Positions 52,001-62,100 of a stretch of 64,000 nt of DNA are shown piece by piece. The notes under the pieces were generated by a model. The model did no database searches. It was given only the letters and a program-made list of their open reading frames with translations, and was not told where the DNA came from. How positions within the stretch are numbered: the stretch's first letter is position 1; the number at the start of each line of letters is the position of its first letter. Source of the stretch: Aptenodytes patagonicus (lineage: Eukaryota; Chordata; Aves; Sphenisciformes; Spheniscidae); contig NC_134961.1 in assembly GCF_965638725.1 (NCBI RefSeq), positions 7,036,641 to 7,100,640 of the forward strand. The letters are read 5' to 3'. A program made the translations under genes and the position numbers.

Positions 52001-55000
52001 CCCCTACCCTGGGGACAGCAAACGCTGCCTGTCTTCAGGCGACATCGCCTTTTCCCCGCCGAGGTTTGTCCCCAAAAGTGTCCCCATGCGCATCCCACCC
52101 CAGAGCCGAGGGGCAGGGACAGCCTGGCAGTGGGGCTGGGGGCCTGGTTGGGCATCCCTGGGGCGGGGGGGGGACACAGGGGGTGGGAGCCGGCTGCGCG
52201 CAGGCGTTGCTCAGCATTACTTACTCCTCCAGAAAGATTTCCACAAATTTTCCAAACCTACTGGAATTGTTATTCCTCACGGTTTTGGCGTTACCGAAGG
52301 ATTCCAGCAAGGGGGTCGCCTCCAGGATCTGCCGTGGCAATGGGGAGAGCCGCAGGGTCAGCCCGGCCACCCCGACACGCCACGGCCAGGGGCTGTCCTC
52401 TCCTGGGACGCCCCCCTTGTCACCCTGCCACCCCTGCCACCCTCCCTGCCACCTCCTGCCCCCTGCAGACACCCATGGGTGCCAAAATTTGAAGTGTGCA
52501 CAGCGGCCAGGCTGCGTGAGGATGCAGGAGAGCGCAAGGACCCCATGCACGTGCATGCACCGAGCTCCGGCTTTCCATCCCCGCTGTCCCCCCGCAGCTG
52601 GGGTGACGTGGCAGAGATGCCACCACGATGCTCGGTCCCTTTGAACCGTCCCAGCCCACGTGTCCCCCCCGGTACCTCTATCTGCCGTGGTCCGGGTGGA
52701 AGCATGGGGACAAGGAGAGAGCGGTGGAGCCATGAGCAGGGGGTGGAGGAGAGTGCGGGGAGGTGGGACAAGGGGACAGGGATGTCCCCAGGGCAGCACC
52801 CTACCTGCGGGGCAGTGCTGCGTTTCTGGCTGACGGCTGCCAGGTAGCGCAGGATCAGCTTGGTGGCTTCGGTCTTCCCCGAGCCGCTCTCCCCACTGAA
52901 ACGCAGAGGGGAGGCACGGCCGGGGCCGTCACCAGCCGAGCAGGCGGCCAGGGGGTGCACCCATCCCAAACGCACCCAGCACCCTACCCGCAGAGGCACT
53001 CATGGGCCCCGGGGCAGGGCCAGGCTGGCGGCAGCGTCCTGGCGACTGGCAATTAGGGCAGCGCTGATTAGGGGCCACCCCGGGGAGTCATGCCAGGGGA
53101 CGGCCATGTCCCACCTGATGATGATACACTGGTTGTGTTTGGCATCCATCACTTTGGAGTAGGCGACGTTCGCGATGGCAAAGAGGTGCCTGGGGAGGGG
53201 GGGGGGAAGCAGAGGTGGGGGGTGCGTCACAGCGTCGCCCCGGCACAGGGACCCCCCGCTGCACCCCGAGCATCCCCGCGCATGGACACAGCTGCTCTAG
53301 CACCCTGCAACTGAGGGTCCTCGCGGGCCTGGGACCAGCCGGGGGCTGCTGTAGGACCCAGGGGTGGGTGACGGCGGGTAGGGGTGCCCCTGTGCCCGCA
53401 GGGCGTTCGAGGACACCCCAGTACTCACGGCGGGTTCTCGCCCAGTGCTCTGCCTTCGTACTGCAGCACCTGCTCCGTCCCGTAGATGTTGTAGAGCTGG
53501 TACGGGTTCACCGACACCAGGATGCTGCCGATGTAGGTCTGCGGGAGAGCGAGGTTTGGGGCTGCAAGCACTCGGAGAGCCATGACCCCCCCAAAGACCC
53601 CACGCCTGGGGTGTCCGGGGGATGTTGTGCGCCCCTAATCTTACGTAGATGAGCTGGCGCTCGAACCGCGTCCGGATGTTGCTCAGCACCGCGGCTTCTT
53701 GGAGGTCCCTGGAGCAGAGCAGAGGCTGCGTTAGGGGGTGGCGGGGGGACAGGAGATGTCTGCCGTCCCCGAGCGTATCCCCACCATCCCCAGCCCCGGG
53801 AGGCTGGAGCAGACCCTGTGCCGGGATGGGATGGGGAGCAGCGGGGGCCGTCAGGTGCGGGAGGGGTTGCAGTCCCGTTGGCCCCCACGGCGCTGGGTCA
53901 CGGCGGGTGGCGAAGGGGATGGGGACACTCACTCCAGCTGGGTCATGTCCTCCAGCCCGTCCTCCTCCTGCGGCTCCTGGTACCGCACGATGGGCAGGCT
54001 GCACAGCGACTGCATCTGCGTGGAGCAATCCAGCCCGGCTCCGTCACAGCAGGGCCACGTGGGCACCCTCCGGCGTCCCACCAGGTCACGGCCACTGCCC
54101 CAAAGCCACTATCTGTGACCCCAAACCAGGGAGCCCACAGCCAGCGATGGCAGGGACCCCAAGCAAGCACCCCATGGCCTTGAAACAGGTCCCCCGGCGA
54201 GAGTGTCACAGGTCAGGGGAGAGCAGTGGTGCTGGAAATGGGGACATGGGGCCACCAAGGTGTCCTTGGGGACCATCCCAGGAAAGGCTATTCCTGGTGA
54301 GCCCGGGTCCCGCTCGCCGTGGGCAGGCAGGAACAGGTGGAGGCGGCTGTGCCACCCCCACCGCAACACCCCGCAGTTCACCCAACCCCCCCCCACGGGG
54401 ACTGCAAGGGGTGGGTGACAGAGACCCCCGGGCAGGGTGGCACCTCCAGGGGAGATGATGGAAGGGGGCTGTGGTGGGGGCCGAGCTGTGGGGCTGGGGG
54501 CTGCTCCCCACGGCCGTGCCCCACAGCCACGCGCAGAGGTGACGCGGGGTGGGTGGCACGGAGGAGCCTGCGCTGGCGGCCGGCCAGGCGGCGGGCAGGA
54601 AAGCGGACACCCACGGGGTCGGCGTGCCACCCGCGCCCGTCCCGGCAGGAGATCGGGTCTCAGCATTTCCATACGCGAGAGTCAAGTGTCCCCGAGGGGG
54701 GCCGCACATGGGGGAGGGGGAGAAAAACAGGCAATGATCGCCCCCCTCCAGCCTGCTCCCTGTGGCAGGACCCCCGCCAGCACCCAGTGCACCCATAGCC
54801 ACTTACCCCCCCAACCCTGGGCGCTGCAAACCCCCCGGCACTGGTGGCTTCGTGCCCCGGTGAGCCGGCAGCCATCTCAACATGCCGCCCCATTCCAGGT
54901 CCCTCCGGCTGCCGGCTCGCCCCCCCCCCCCCGGCTCCATCCCACCGCCGGCACCCGCAGCGGGCTCCCCGCCGGTGTTACCTTGCTACGCCAGGGCTGC

Positions 55001-58000
55001 TTGGTGCCCAGGTACCCGTCCGCCCAGGGGTGCCTGTCCCGCCAGCCGCCCGCCGGCGAGCGCCGGCTCAGGTATTGAGCGATGTCGGCTCCCCGCTGGC
55101 TCCCCCACCACCGGCCGCGCTGGGTGGGCTGCCGGGGAGGACCCTGCTCGGCTGTCCAGGCATCGGGCATCTCCCGCACCCGCACGACGTGCTGCGTGGA
55201 CCAGTGCTGCTTGTACATGCGGGACGCCCGCCGGAAGGAGCCCAACCTCTGCACCTGCGGCGTCACCACCGCGTAGCGCCCCGTGCCCTCCTCCCCAGCC
55301 GCCCCGTCGCCCTCGACGGCCTCCACTGGCCCCAGGGCATGAGTGCCGCGGCGGGGGGCCACCGGTGAGCCAGGGGCTCGGCCACGGGGTGCTGGGAAAG
55401 TGGCGCGACGCTGCGGTGAGGGGCTCCGGTCACTGCGAGGAGAGGAGGGGAGGATGGGGTGTCCGGCATCAGCCCAGCCCCGGCGCCCCGTCGGTGGGCT
55501 CGGTGATCTGCGGGTGTTCCCATCCCGCCGGGATGGGCGCCGGGGCAAGGAGGGTGAGCGGGAGGAGGGACGGCGGGCAGGCGGTGGGGATGGAGGGGCT
55601 TCGGCGGGGGCCATGCTCCCCACGAGCAGTGATGCCAGGGACTGCCCCACCGAGCGCCCCGGGGAGGAACTGCGGCCCCCCGCTTCAGCCGGAGGCAGCC
55701 TCGCTGGCGGGGAGCGGGGGGCCATCCCGGCAAGGGGCTGCCCGATGCGCTGGATGAAGGTTTTGGGGGTGCCGGGAGCAGGGCTGGATGGGGGGGGCAC
55801 CCCGGCGAGACCCCGCGCGGCACCCTGCCAGGGTGGCAGCTCCTCGTCCCAGGAGGGGCAGGGGGGGCCAAGGCGGCGGCTGCCAGGGCGGGGGGTCGGT
55901 GCCAGGAAGGGGGTCCTCTGCAGCGGCTTCACAGCCTTGGTGGGGGGCTCGGGAAGCCGGGGCCAGGCCTGGGGGAGCGGCAGCCCTGGGGGGCTGCTCC
56001 GCCGTGACGGCTGTGGGGACAGGGGTCTCCCTGACCCTGCCACGGGCACCCCCAAATGCCTCCCCCCCGGCCCCGGAGAGCAGGGGGCGGCCGGGGGCGG
56101 GGCGGGAGGTTTGGGGCTGAACCCCCGGAGGCTGGCCCCGAGGGAGGGGGATCGCTGTGGCCCCTCGCCCCGCACGCTGCCGGGGCGCTGCTGGGCCAGC
56201 GGCGATGGGAAGCGCCCAGGGTTGGCAAAGGGGTTACGGAGCGACAGCCGCCGCGCAGCCCCCGGCTCTTGGGGAGGGGGCTGCCCCCAGGGCCCCACTG
56301 GTGGGGAAGGGTCCCTGGCCAGAGATGCTCGTAGCAGGGGGTCCCAGCCCCCCGAGTCGGCGCTTTCCATCCCCGCCAGCCTGTGGCCAGAGCGTCTGTA
56401 GGAGGGCTGGGGGGTGCGGGGGTTCCGAAATCCCCCCGCACCCCGAGGTGGGCAGCCAGGGGGCTGTGAGAGGGAGCGCTGGAGGAACTGCCCCAGGGGG
56501 CTCCCGCATGCACGCGCTGCCGAAACCCGGCGCCCCGGGGATGCCGTGGGGCCGGGGGCTGCCGGTGGCGGCGGCGGCGGCTCGTACTCATCGTAGTCGT
56601 CCTCGTCACGGGTGGTGGGCAGGTGGGGGGATGGGAGGAGGGGGACGTCCAGGCGGTCCCTGCCGAAAAGCTTGACCTGGGGCCGGGGGAAGAGCCTGAA
56701 TTTCCTATTGAGGGAGAGCTTGGAGGAGAGCGTCTCCCGCATGTCCCGGAGCGAGGAGGCGCTGAGGATGGAGAAAGGGTACTCCCTGTCCTCCTCCTCC
56801 TCTTCCTCCCACTCCTCGGGCTCCTCGGCCTCGGTGATCTCCTCCAGGGCCAGGGCATAGGGGTTGCAGGAGGACTGGGCGTGCGGCGCCCACCCCGCCT
56901 CGCTGTACTGGATGCGATGCTCGGGGTATTCGCCCCCCGGGTAGCCCCCGCTGAGGGGCTCCCCAAAGTCCCCCCCGTAGCCGAAGGGCCCCGCCGGCTC
57001 CTCGCCGTACTCCAGGTCGTTGCCATAAGGGTCACAGAGGGTGAGGGGGGACCCGCAGCTGAACGGTCCCTCATCCTCGAGCTCCGTGTAGCCGTAGGGG
57101 TGCCCCGGTGGGTCACCCTCCTCCCAAAACCCCCCATAGAAGCCGTCCTCCTCCTCTACCTCATAGCCGGGGTAGTCGGCGTAGGGGGTTGGCACCGCAT
57201 CCTCGAAGCCGTACCCTGCTGGGTAGGCTGGGGTTTGGATGTAGCCTTCCTCCTCCTCGGTGTAGCCACGCCAGGGGCTGTAGGCTCCATCCTCCTTGGT
57301 GTAGCCACGCTGGGAGCCGTAGGCTCCATCCTCCTCCTTGGCGTAGCCACGCCGGGGGCCGTAGGCTCCATCCTCCTCCTTGGCGTAGCCACGCCGGGGG
57401 CCGTAGGCTCCATCCTCCTCCTTGGCATAGCCACGCCGGGGGCCATGGGCTCCATCCTCCTCCTTGGTGTAGCCACGCCGGTGACCGTAGGCTCCATCCT
57501 CTTCCTTGGCCCACCCGTAGCGCGGCACCGGCGGCTCCACAGGAGCGTGCTGGGAGCGCCGCTGGGACGGACGCTGCACCGTGCTGCCATGCCTCTCCTG
57601 GCCGTGCCGCGCAGCGCCGGAGGCCGACAGCCTGCTGCCGCCGGGGATCCGCTTCATGTTGGCCCGGTGCCTGAGGATCTCGTCTTCTGCGGGGAACGGC
57701 AGCTTCCTGGCACCGATACGGGAGAGCCACGCTGTGTCAGCCGCCCGGCTGCCCCCCACCAGCCGCCCGCGCCGGGAGAGCACCTTCCTGGCCAGCCAGC
57801 CCGTGGCGGCGGCCGCTTTGCTCAGCACCTGCGCCCGCGGCTTGAATTTCCTTTCCGGGCGCCGGCGGAAGAGGGACGCACCATCCTCGGCCACCTGCCC
57901 GCCCCGCCGCAGCAGCAGGAAGGACGGCTTCGCCGGCGGGGCGCTGCCGGCCGCCTCCTTCCTCTTCTTGCCCACGTGCTTGAAACGGACCACCAGGTTG

Positions 58001-58740
58001 GAGGTGGACTTGAGCACCGCCTTGTTCTTCTTCTTCTTCCTCCTCTTGGTGCTTTGCTTCTGCAGCCCCCAGAAGAAGCGGGACGTGTTCTTGAACTGCC
58101 CCTTCTTGGGCTGACGCAACCCCAGTTTCTTGAAGCCCAGGAAGAGCTTTGAGGTGCTGCGGAGGCTCCGCTTCACCCGGGCCTTCGGCACCGCCACCTC
58201 CTCCTCCTTGGCTGGGCCGGGCTCCGCAGATGCTTTGGGTTCGTCCTTGGCCTCCGCGCCCTTGGCCCCTTTCTTCTTCTTGGCATTGTCAGCCGCCAGC
58301 CCCATCACCAGCTTGGAGGTGCCCTTCAGGTTCTTCTTGGCTGGCGCGGCATTGCTCTTGCCCTCCTCCGCCTCTGGCTCCAGCTGCACCTTCTTTCCCC
58401 GGCCCGGCTTCTTTGCCACCACCCCCTTGAGCACCCCCTTCTTCTCCTTCTCCTTCCCCTTCTTGGGCTCCGCCACAGCCGCCTCCTCCTTGTCCTTCTC
58501 CTCCTTCCCCTTCCCCTTCTTGGGCTCCGCCACAGCCGCCTCCTCCTCGTCCTTCTTCTCCTCCTCCTCCACCACCTCTGTCTCCTCGTTCTCCTCTGCC
58601 TTCAGCAGCTCTGCATCCGAAGTCTCCTCCGACTCGCTGGGCACCTCCTTCTTGCCCTTCTTGCCATCTTTCCCTTTCCCTTTGCCCCCCTTCCCCTTGG
58701 CCTCCACATCCTTTTTGGGCTCCCCCTTCTTGCCGACCAT
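34626..58740 (-). CDS. MYO15A: myosin XVA (unconventional myosin-15)
   Basis: Actin motor that carries whirlin, EPS8 and partners to the tips of inner-ear hair-cell stereocilia; loss causes DFNB3 deafness in people. Sixty-four coding exons joined by phase give 10545 nt, 3514 aa (human 3530). Order: N-terminal extension 1-1253; motor about 1254-1935; IQ neck about 1950-2025; MyTH4 about 2080-2240; a FERM domain split by a proline-rich insert (about 2240-2837); SH3 about 2838-2930; second MyTH4 about 3010-3180; second FERM about 3189-3510; C-terminal ITLL, the whirlin PDZ ligand. Exon coordinates are given with the domain entries. The start is the ATG at 58738-58740 ([18 protein letters not shown] context); an in-frame GTG and an out-of-frame ATG lie just upstream. 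No frameshift or stop was found. Confidence 0.97.
37483..39062 (-). other. MYO15A: MYO15A second MyTH4 domain exons
   Basis: Exons 38929-39062, 38784-38850, 38556-38628, 38255-38328, 38070-38152, 37722-37852 and 37483-37577. Blocks read include [90 protein letters not shown]. All match the canonical MyTH4 pattern. Confidence 0.92.
39135..40098 (-). other. MYO15A: MYO15A SH3 domain exons
   Basis: Exons 39987-40098, 39762-39839 and 39135-39340. The SH3 fold is read in [44 protein letters not shown]-type (here [14 protein letters not shown]), [20 protein letters not shown]. An alanine/valine-rich linker ([16 protein letters not shown]) follows, as in mammals. Confidence 0.9.
40379..41945 (-). 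other. MYO15A: MYO15A first FERM domain, F2/F3 part
   Basis: Exons 41824-41945, 41635-41694, 41306-41381, 40806-40921, 40604-40722 and 40379-40520. Conserved blocks are [74 protein letters not shown] and [11 protein letters not shown]. They complete the FERM fold begun by the F1 exons on the far side of the insert. Confidence 0.88.
42201..43834 (-). other. MYO15A: MYO15A proline-rich insert within the first FERM domain
   Basis: Eight short exons: 43740-43834, 43535-43626, 43315-43441, 43087-43148, 42883-42946, 42632-42770, 42384-42474, 42201-42297. They encode about 255 residues rich in proline, alanine and glutamine, poorly conserved except for [53 protein letters not shown] and VKPVTSS, which align to mammalian MYO15A. 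This is the least certain part of the model, though phases close exactly. Confidence 0.75.
43990..44741 (-). other. MYO15A: MYO15A first FERM domain, F1 part
   Basis: Exons 44563-44741 (3' part), 44367-44439 and 43990-44181. They encode [29 protein letters not shown] and [19 protein letters not shown], the ubiquitin-like F1 lobe. The last exon ends at a GTAGGT donor; reading on would meet a TAG straight away, which fixes this boundary. Confidence 0.85.
44563..46655 (-). other. MYO15A: MYO15A first MyTH4 domain exons
   Basis: Exons 46574-46655, 46354-46484 (or up to 46502), 45521-45616, 45195-45430 and 44563-44741. Signature blocks are [59 protein letters not shown] and KYLLKFVSDYAF. MyTH4 domains bind microtubules or partner peptides together with the following FERM lobes. 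The acceptor of the second exon is duplicated, see findings. Confidence 0.9.
44768..45145. repeat. minisatellite in a MYO15A intron
   Basis: At least six imperfect units sharing GCACGTGTGCCAGGCTGGCC and GGAGGGACCT, starting near 44791, 44867, 44923, 45001, 45066 and 45122, so unit spacing is 56-78 bp. It fills most of the intron between exons 45195-45430 and 44563-44741. The core contains the E-box palindrome CACGTG in five copies (45122 lacks it). Confidence 0.9.
46841..47506 (-). other. MYO15A: MYO15A neck: IQ motifs
   Basis: Exons 47331-47506, 47177-47261 and 46841-46894. They encode the lever arm with about three light-chain/calmodulin-binding IQ-like motifs: [34 protein letters not shown] and a third degenerate one ending [10 protein letters not shown] short charged stretch ([18 protein letters not shown]) follows before the tail. 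Confidence 0.88.
49511..49593 (+). mobile_element. MIR-type SINE fragment
   Basis: GCTCTGCCACCGAGCAGCCA followed by TCTGTGCCTCAGTTTCCCC (about 49517-49578) matches the MIR consensus order (ggctctgccacttactagctgtgtg...ctctgtgcctcagtttcctcatc). An old copy on the plus strand in the intron between motor exons 49857-49988 and 49285-49410. Confidence 0.7.
52676..52681 (-). other. MYO15A: MYO15A 6-nt microexon
   Basis: ATAGAG (Ile-Glu) flanked by GGCAG and GTACCG. It is required to bridge QKRSTAPQ (exon 52805-52895) and [10 protein letters not shown] (exon 52225-52328): human has two residues (Ile-Lys) at the same place. Removing it would keep the frame but delete two residues next to the P-loop helix. 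It sits in a 476-bp gap between its neighbours. Confidence 0.85.
54982..58740 (-). other. MYO15A: MYO15A giant first coding exon: N-terminal extension
   Basis: A single 3759-nt exon (1253 codons), equal to human exon 2, which makes the long isoform needed for stereocilia maintenance. Residues 1 to about 115 are lysine/glutamate-rich. Then come repeated KxTSKL-type motifs (for example [35 protein letters not shown]), the 14-residue tandem repeat, tyrosine/glycine/acidic sequence, the conserved block [20 protein letters not shown], a long proline/serine/arginine-rich stretch, and a final [15 protein letters not shown] block. Both blocks match mammalian MYO15A. The donor GTAACA at 54976-54981 joins PWRSK to MQSL of the motor. 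Confidence 0.93.
57262..57510 (-). repeat. MYO15A: coding tandem repeat, 42 nt / 14 residues, in the MYO15A extension
   Basis: The phrase GTAGCCACGCC recurs on the plus strand at about 57262, 57301, 57343, 57385, 57427 and 57469, a period of exactly 42 nt (39 for the last). The encoded unit is [14 protein letters not shown] with small changes ([26 protein letters not shown]). Copies at 57343 and 57385 are almost identical, showing recent unit duplication. Confidence 0.95.
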
Positions 58741-59100
58741 CCCGGCGGTGGCGGGCACTCATGCTCTGGTAGGGCCCTGGGAGACGATGCCCCGCGCCGG
58801 CGCAAGGCGGCTCCCGGCACACCGTCCGGCTCCCGACCCCGCAGCTTGCCCCAGGGGGGTATTTACCTGCGCCCGGTTTCGGCGAGGCACGTGCCCATGC
58901 GTGGCTCCCTCGGCCGCCGCCGGCCCCCCGCTTGGCATGGCGCTGGGGCAGCGGGACGGCAGCCTCGGCGTGGCCCGGCGGGAGCTGCCTCCTGCCTCCC
59001 ACGGCACCCCGCGAGTTAGGCAGTGTGGTGCTGGCGGCTGGGCTCCGGCTGTAACCCAACCGCCGGGGCTCGCAGGGGCATGAATAATGTAAGGGATGCG
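58741..59100 (-). other. MYO15A: 5' flank or 5' UTR/intron boundary of MYO15A
   Basis: GC-rich sequence directly upstream of the MYO15A start. Possible splice acceptors on the minus strand are CTCCCAG (exon would begin at 58776) and CTACCAG (58765); a donor-like GCAG/GTAAAT is at 58861-58866. In human the 5' exon is non-coding and several kilobases away; here it cannot be located by eye. Confidence 0.4.
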
Positions 59101-62100
59101 CTGCTCCGGCCCCGAGTCTTTTCCGAAGCAGCAGGAAAGGGTCCCCATGGCAGGGAGCGTTCCACCGGGGGGGGGAACGCTGCGGGGGACGGCACAGAGC
59201 ACCGTCACCACCCCAAAACCGGACCCTGCCACCTCCCCACGCCTCGGGGCTCCCTGTGCTCTCCCCTGGGGAATCAACCTCTTCCCCTGGCCAGCACGGA
59301 GGGGGATGAAGCCCAGGGACCCGTTTGGCCCCATAAAGCCAAACTGCGGCACCACGAAGAGAGAATTTTGCAGAGCCCGAGGCACGCGCCGCCCCGGCAC
59401 TGGGAGCACGGCCAAGGGGAGCGCCACGGAGGAGGAACCCAACACCAGACTAAATCCCACAGCCCCGCTGAGAAGCGGAGAGGAGCCAGGAGCCCGCGGG
59501 GGTACCCCCCCCATGCCACGCCACGCACGTTGCGTGTGCGTGCAGGTTGCCACGCGTGCCCATACGCAGCTGGCGAGGGGGTTTGCGTGTGCCACACCTG
59601 TGCCCCGTGGGGGTGCCGGCGGCGTGTTTGCACACACACGTGCCCAGGTGCAGGGTGACCTCATCAAATGTTAACACCAAGGCTGGATTCCTGTGGCTGC
59701 AGGTTCATGAAAGTTTAAGCAGCGGCGGTGGGAACTTGCTGCCCCGTGCGGATCACCTGCGGGCAGCGGCAGGACCAGCACGGGCAGGGGCAGCACCCAC
59801 TCCACCCCCTCGCAGGGGGTATTTGGGGAGACCCAGGGGAGGAGCAGCAGCAGCAGCAGCATCCAGCTGTGCAGCAGCTGGGGGAACTCAAGAACCAGCA
59901 GCAGTTGCTGGACCGAACCCACTGGCCTCCCCCAGGACCAGGAGAGCCCCGTGGCTGGCACCCCATGGCGCTGTCTTCTCCCCAGCCCAGTCCCTCCCTG
60001 CCACGTTTGCAGCAGAGGAGATATCAGCCAAGATCTTTGATCTATCAGCCAGGAGCTTTGGCCTCCTCCCTGCATTAATTTCTGGGCCAGAAACACCCCG
60101 GTGGGGTGTGCACAGAGGGAGGTCGCCCCAGAGCTGCAGGGAGAGCAGAGGGACGGAGCGGAAGGAGAGGCCCCCGGCAGGTATCGGGAGAGGCTCCATG
60201 GGGTGACACAAACATGGGATCAGCGGGAAAGAGCTTCAGCGGAGCCCGAACCACGCGGGGAGCTTTGCCTCGCAGGAGCCCCGTCGCGGCATTGGCACGG
60301 TCCTTGCACAGGTCTGCCTTTGCCACCGTGCCGTATGGGGCTGATGCAGCCTGCCCTGCCCGCGGCACAGGCGCCTGGCCCACGCCACCGCACCATCCCT
60401 CTTCCCGGCACGGGTGCACAGAGCGATGCCTGGGCACCACGATGTGGCAGGGAACCACCTCGGACACGGACACGACCCCTCCCTCGGCTGCTGGCAGCAA
60501 GCAAGGGGGTACCCAGCTGGTGAGAAGCTGCTGCTGGTCCCCACCTCCGTCCCACCACCTGCGCAATCCCCACCTCCATCCCACTGCCCTCGACGGTCCC
60601 TACCTCTGTCCCCGCCACCCTTGGCTGAGCTGGGCAGGGCAGAGGAGGGACCGGCGGTGCCCTCTGTGCCCTGCGGCGCTGGCACAGCTCCCCATGCCGT
60701 TGCCATGGCTGTGCCTGCGGTGCCTGCCCGTGATAAGGGCTCTCTGAGAGGAGACACGGAGGAAGGGAGAGCAAGAGGGAGAGGGCAGCCTGGCCTCAGC
60801 CCAGTGGGCTTCATCCCACACAGGGGCTGCCTTCGACGGTCCCAGCCCCCATACTGGACCCCCACACACACACTTCCCAGGGTTCTTCATCCATGGGCAC
60901 AGCGTTCACCTGCCTTTGGCACGGCAGACCTGGGGAAGGGGCATTCGTGCCCGGGTGCAGGGGGATGGTGGCAGATGCTGGGGGTCGGAGGGGGAACCCA
61001 TGGCCACGAACCCCAAACCTTGGGGCACCCACACTTGGCAGCTGTTTCCAGGGTGTCTGGGCACAGCCACATCCAGCAGCAGGACAGGGGAGGGACCCTG
61101 GGTGCAAAACCTGGCAGTGACGGGTTCCCGGGGGGGGGGAGGCGACGGGGACCAGGGCTCTGGGAGAAGATGCCCAGAGCATCCTCCGACCCCATCACCC
61201 TGAACGGCTCCAGCCACTTGGCTGAGCCAGGGAAAGCCACCTCGCCCCAGAGACACGGCCCAGGGCAGCCCCTGTCCCACCACCGCAGCCCGGAGCCGTG
61301 CCAGGGCTGGGTGCAGAAAGGGGAAGGAGGCTTTGCCCGCCCCAGCCCGGCCCGACACGCGGCTGCCCAGGACTGTACCTTTGGTGCACCGGCATTGGCG
61401 GGGCAGAGCTCCCAGGGCGGCAGCTCCGCTGTCTCCCGGCACGTCTGTGGTCACCAGCCAGCCCCGGGTCCACTTACAGCCTGTTTCCAGTTACAGCCGG
61501 AGCGGGGCCCCGTGGCACCGTACCCCGGTGCTACCGCACCGTACCATGCTGGCCCCACCGCCGCCGTGCCTCGCGGGAGCTCTGCGCCCCAGCCCCATGG
61601 AACCGGCCCAGCTGGCCAGACACCTCCCGGGTGCGGCACCTCTCATCACATCCCATTCCCCATCATCAGTTCTGTATCATTGTGCATCCACTTTTAAACA
61701 CCCGTGTGCAGGTGGGGCAGCTCTGCCACAGCTCTTGGTGCTCCAGCCACAAGCCCCAGGGATGCCAGGAGCACGGGGACAGGCTGGACCCTTCCAGCAA
61801 CGGGCAATGTGACAGCAGCGTGGTCCTCCAAGCACCTGAGGCACCGGGGGGGGTCTCTCCCTGCCATCCCAAGCACCCATCACACCCCTGAACTGGCTTG
61901 CTGATTTCCACCCCCTCCAGTTCCCCCCCCACCAAACTGAGGAGGGGGACCCAGCATCTCCCAGGGGATGCACACCGTGTCCCTGCCCGCCGGCTGCTGC
62001 CCAACACCGAGAGCTGCCCGTGAGGGAGGCGTTACCGGGAAGAGAGAGGCCGGAGCAGACGCTGGAAGCAGAGACCAGTCTGGCGCGAGGCGCCCTGGGC

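Larger units (their letters stand above)
47598..54015 (-). other. MYO15A: MYO15A motor (head) exons
   Basis: Twenty-one exons: 53933-54015, 53645-53708, 53429-53538, 53115-53189, 52805-52895, 52676-52681, 52225-52328, 51599-51662, 51411-51524, 51051-51212, 50829-50942, 50659-50717, 50265-50388, 50081-50176, 49857-49988, 49285-49410, 48993-49070, 48433-48587, 48232-48277, 47967-48091, 47598-47715. The P-loop GESGSGKT is at residues 1365-1372, switch I ([11 protein letters not shown]) at about 1413-1423 and switch II (DIYGFE) at 1638-1643. The actin-binding end (RCLKPNNKK) and the converter are present. All nucleotide-binding residues are intact, so an active ATPase is expected. Confidence 0.95.

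Noticed and set aside
58741-58758. GTG-initiated extension of the MYO15A frame by six codons
   Set aside because: The ATG at 58738-58740 has a good context, and vertebrate initiation at GTG is rare; kept only as an alternative.
59728-60078. Plus-strand frame with EEQQQQQHP and QQLGELKNQQQLL, looking like a coiled coil
   Set aside because: It arises from a short CAG run; there is no start context, splice structure or similarity to a known protein.
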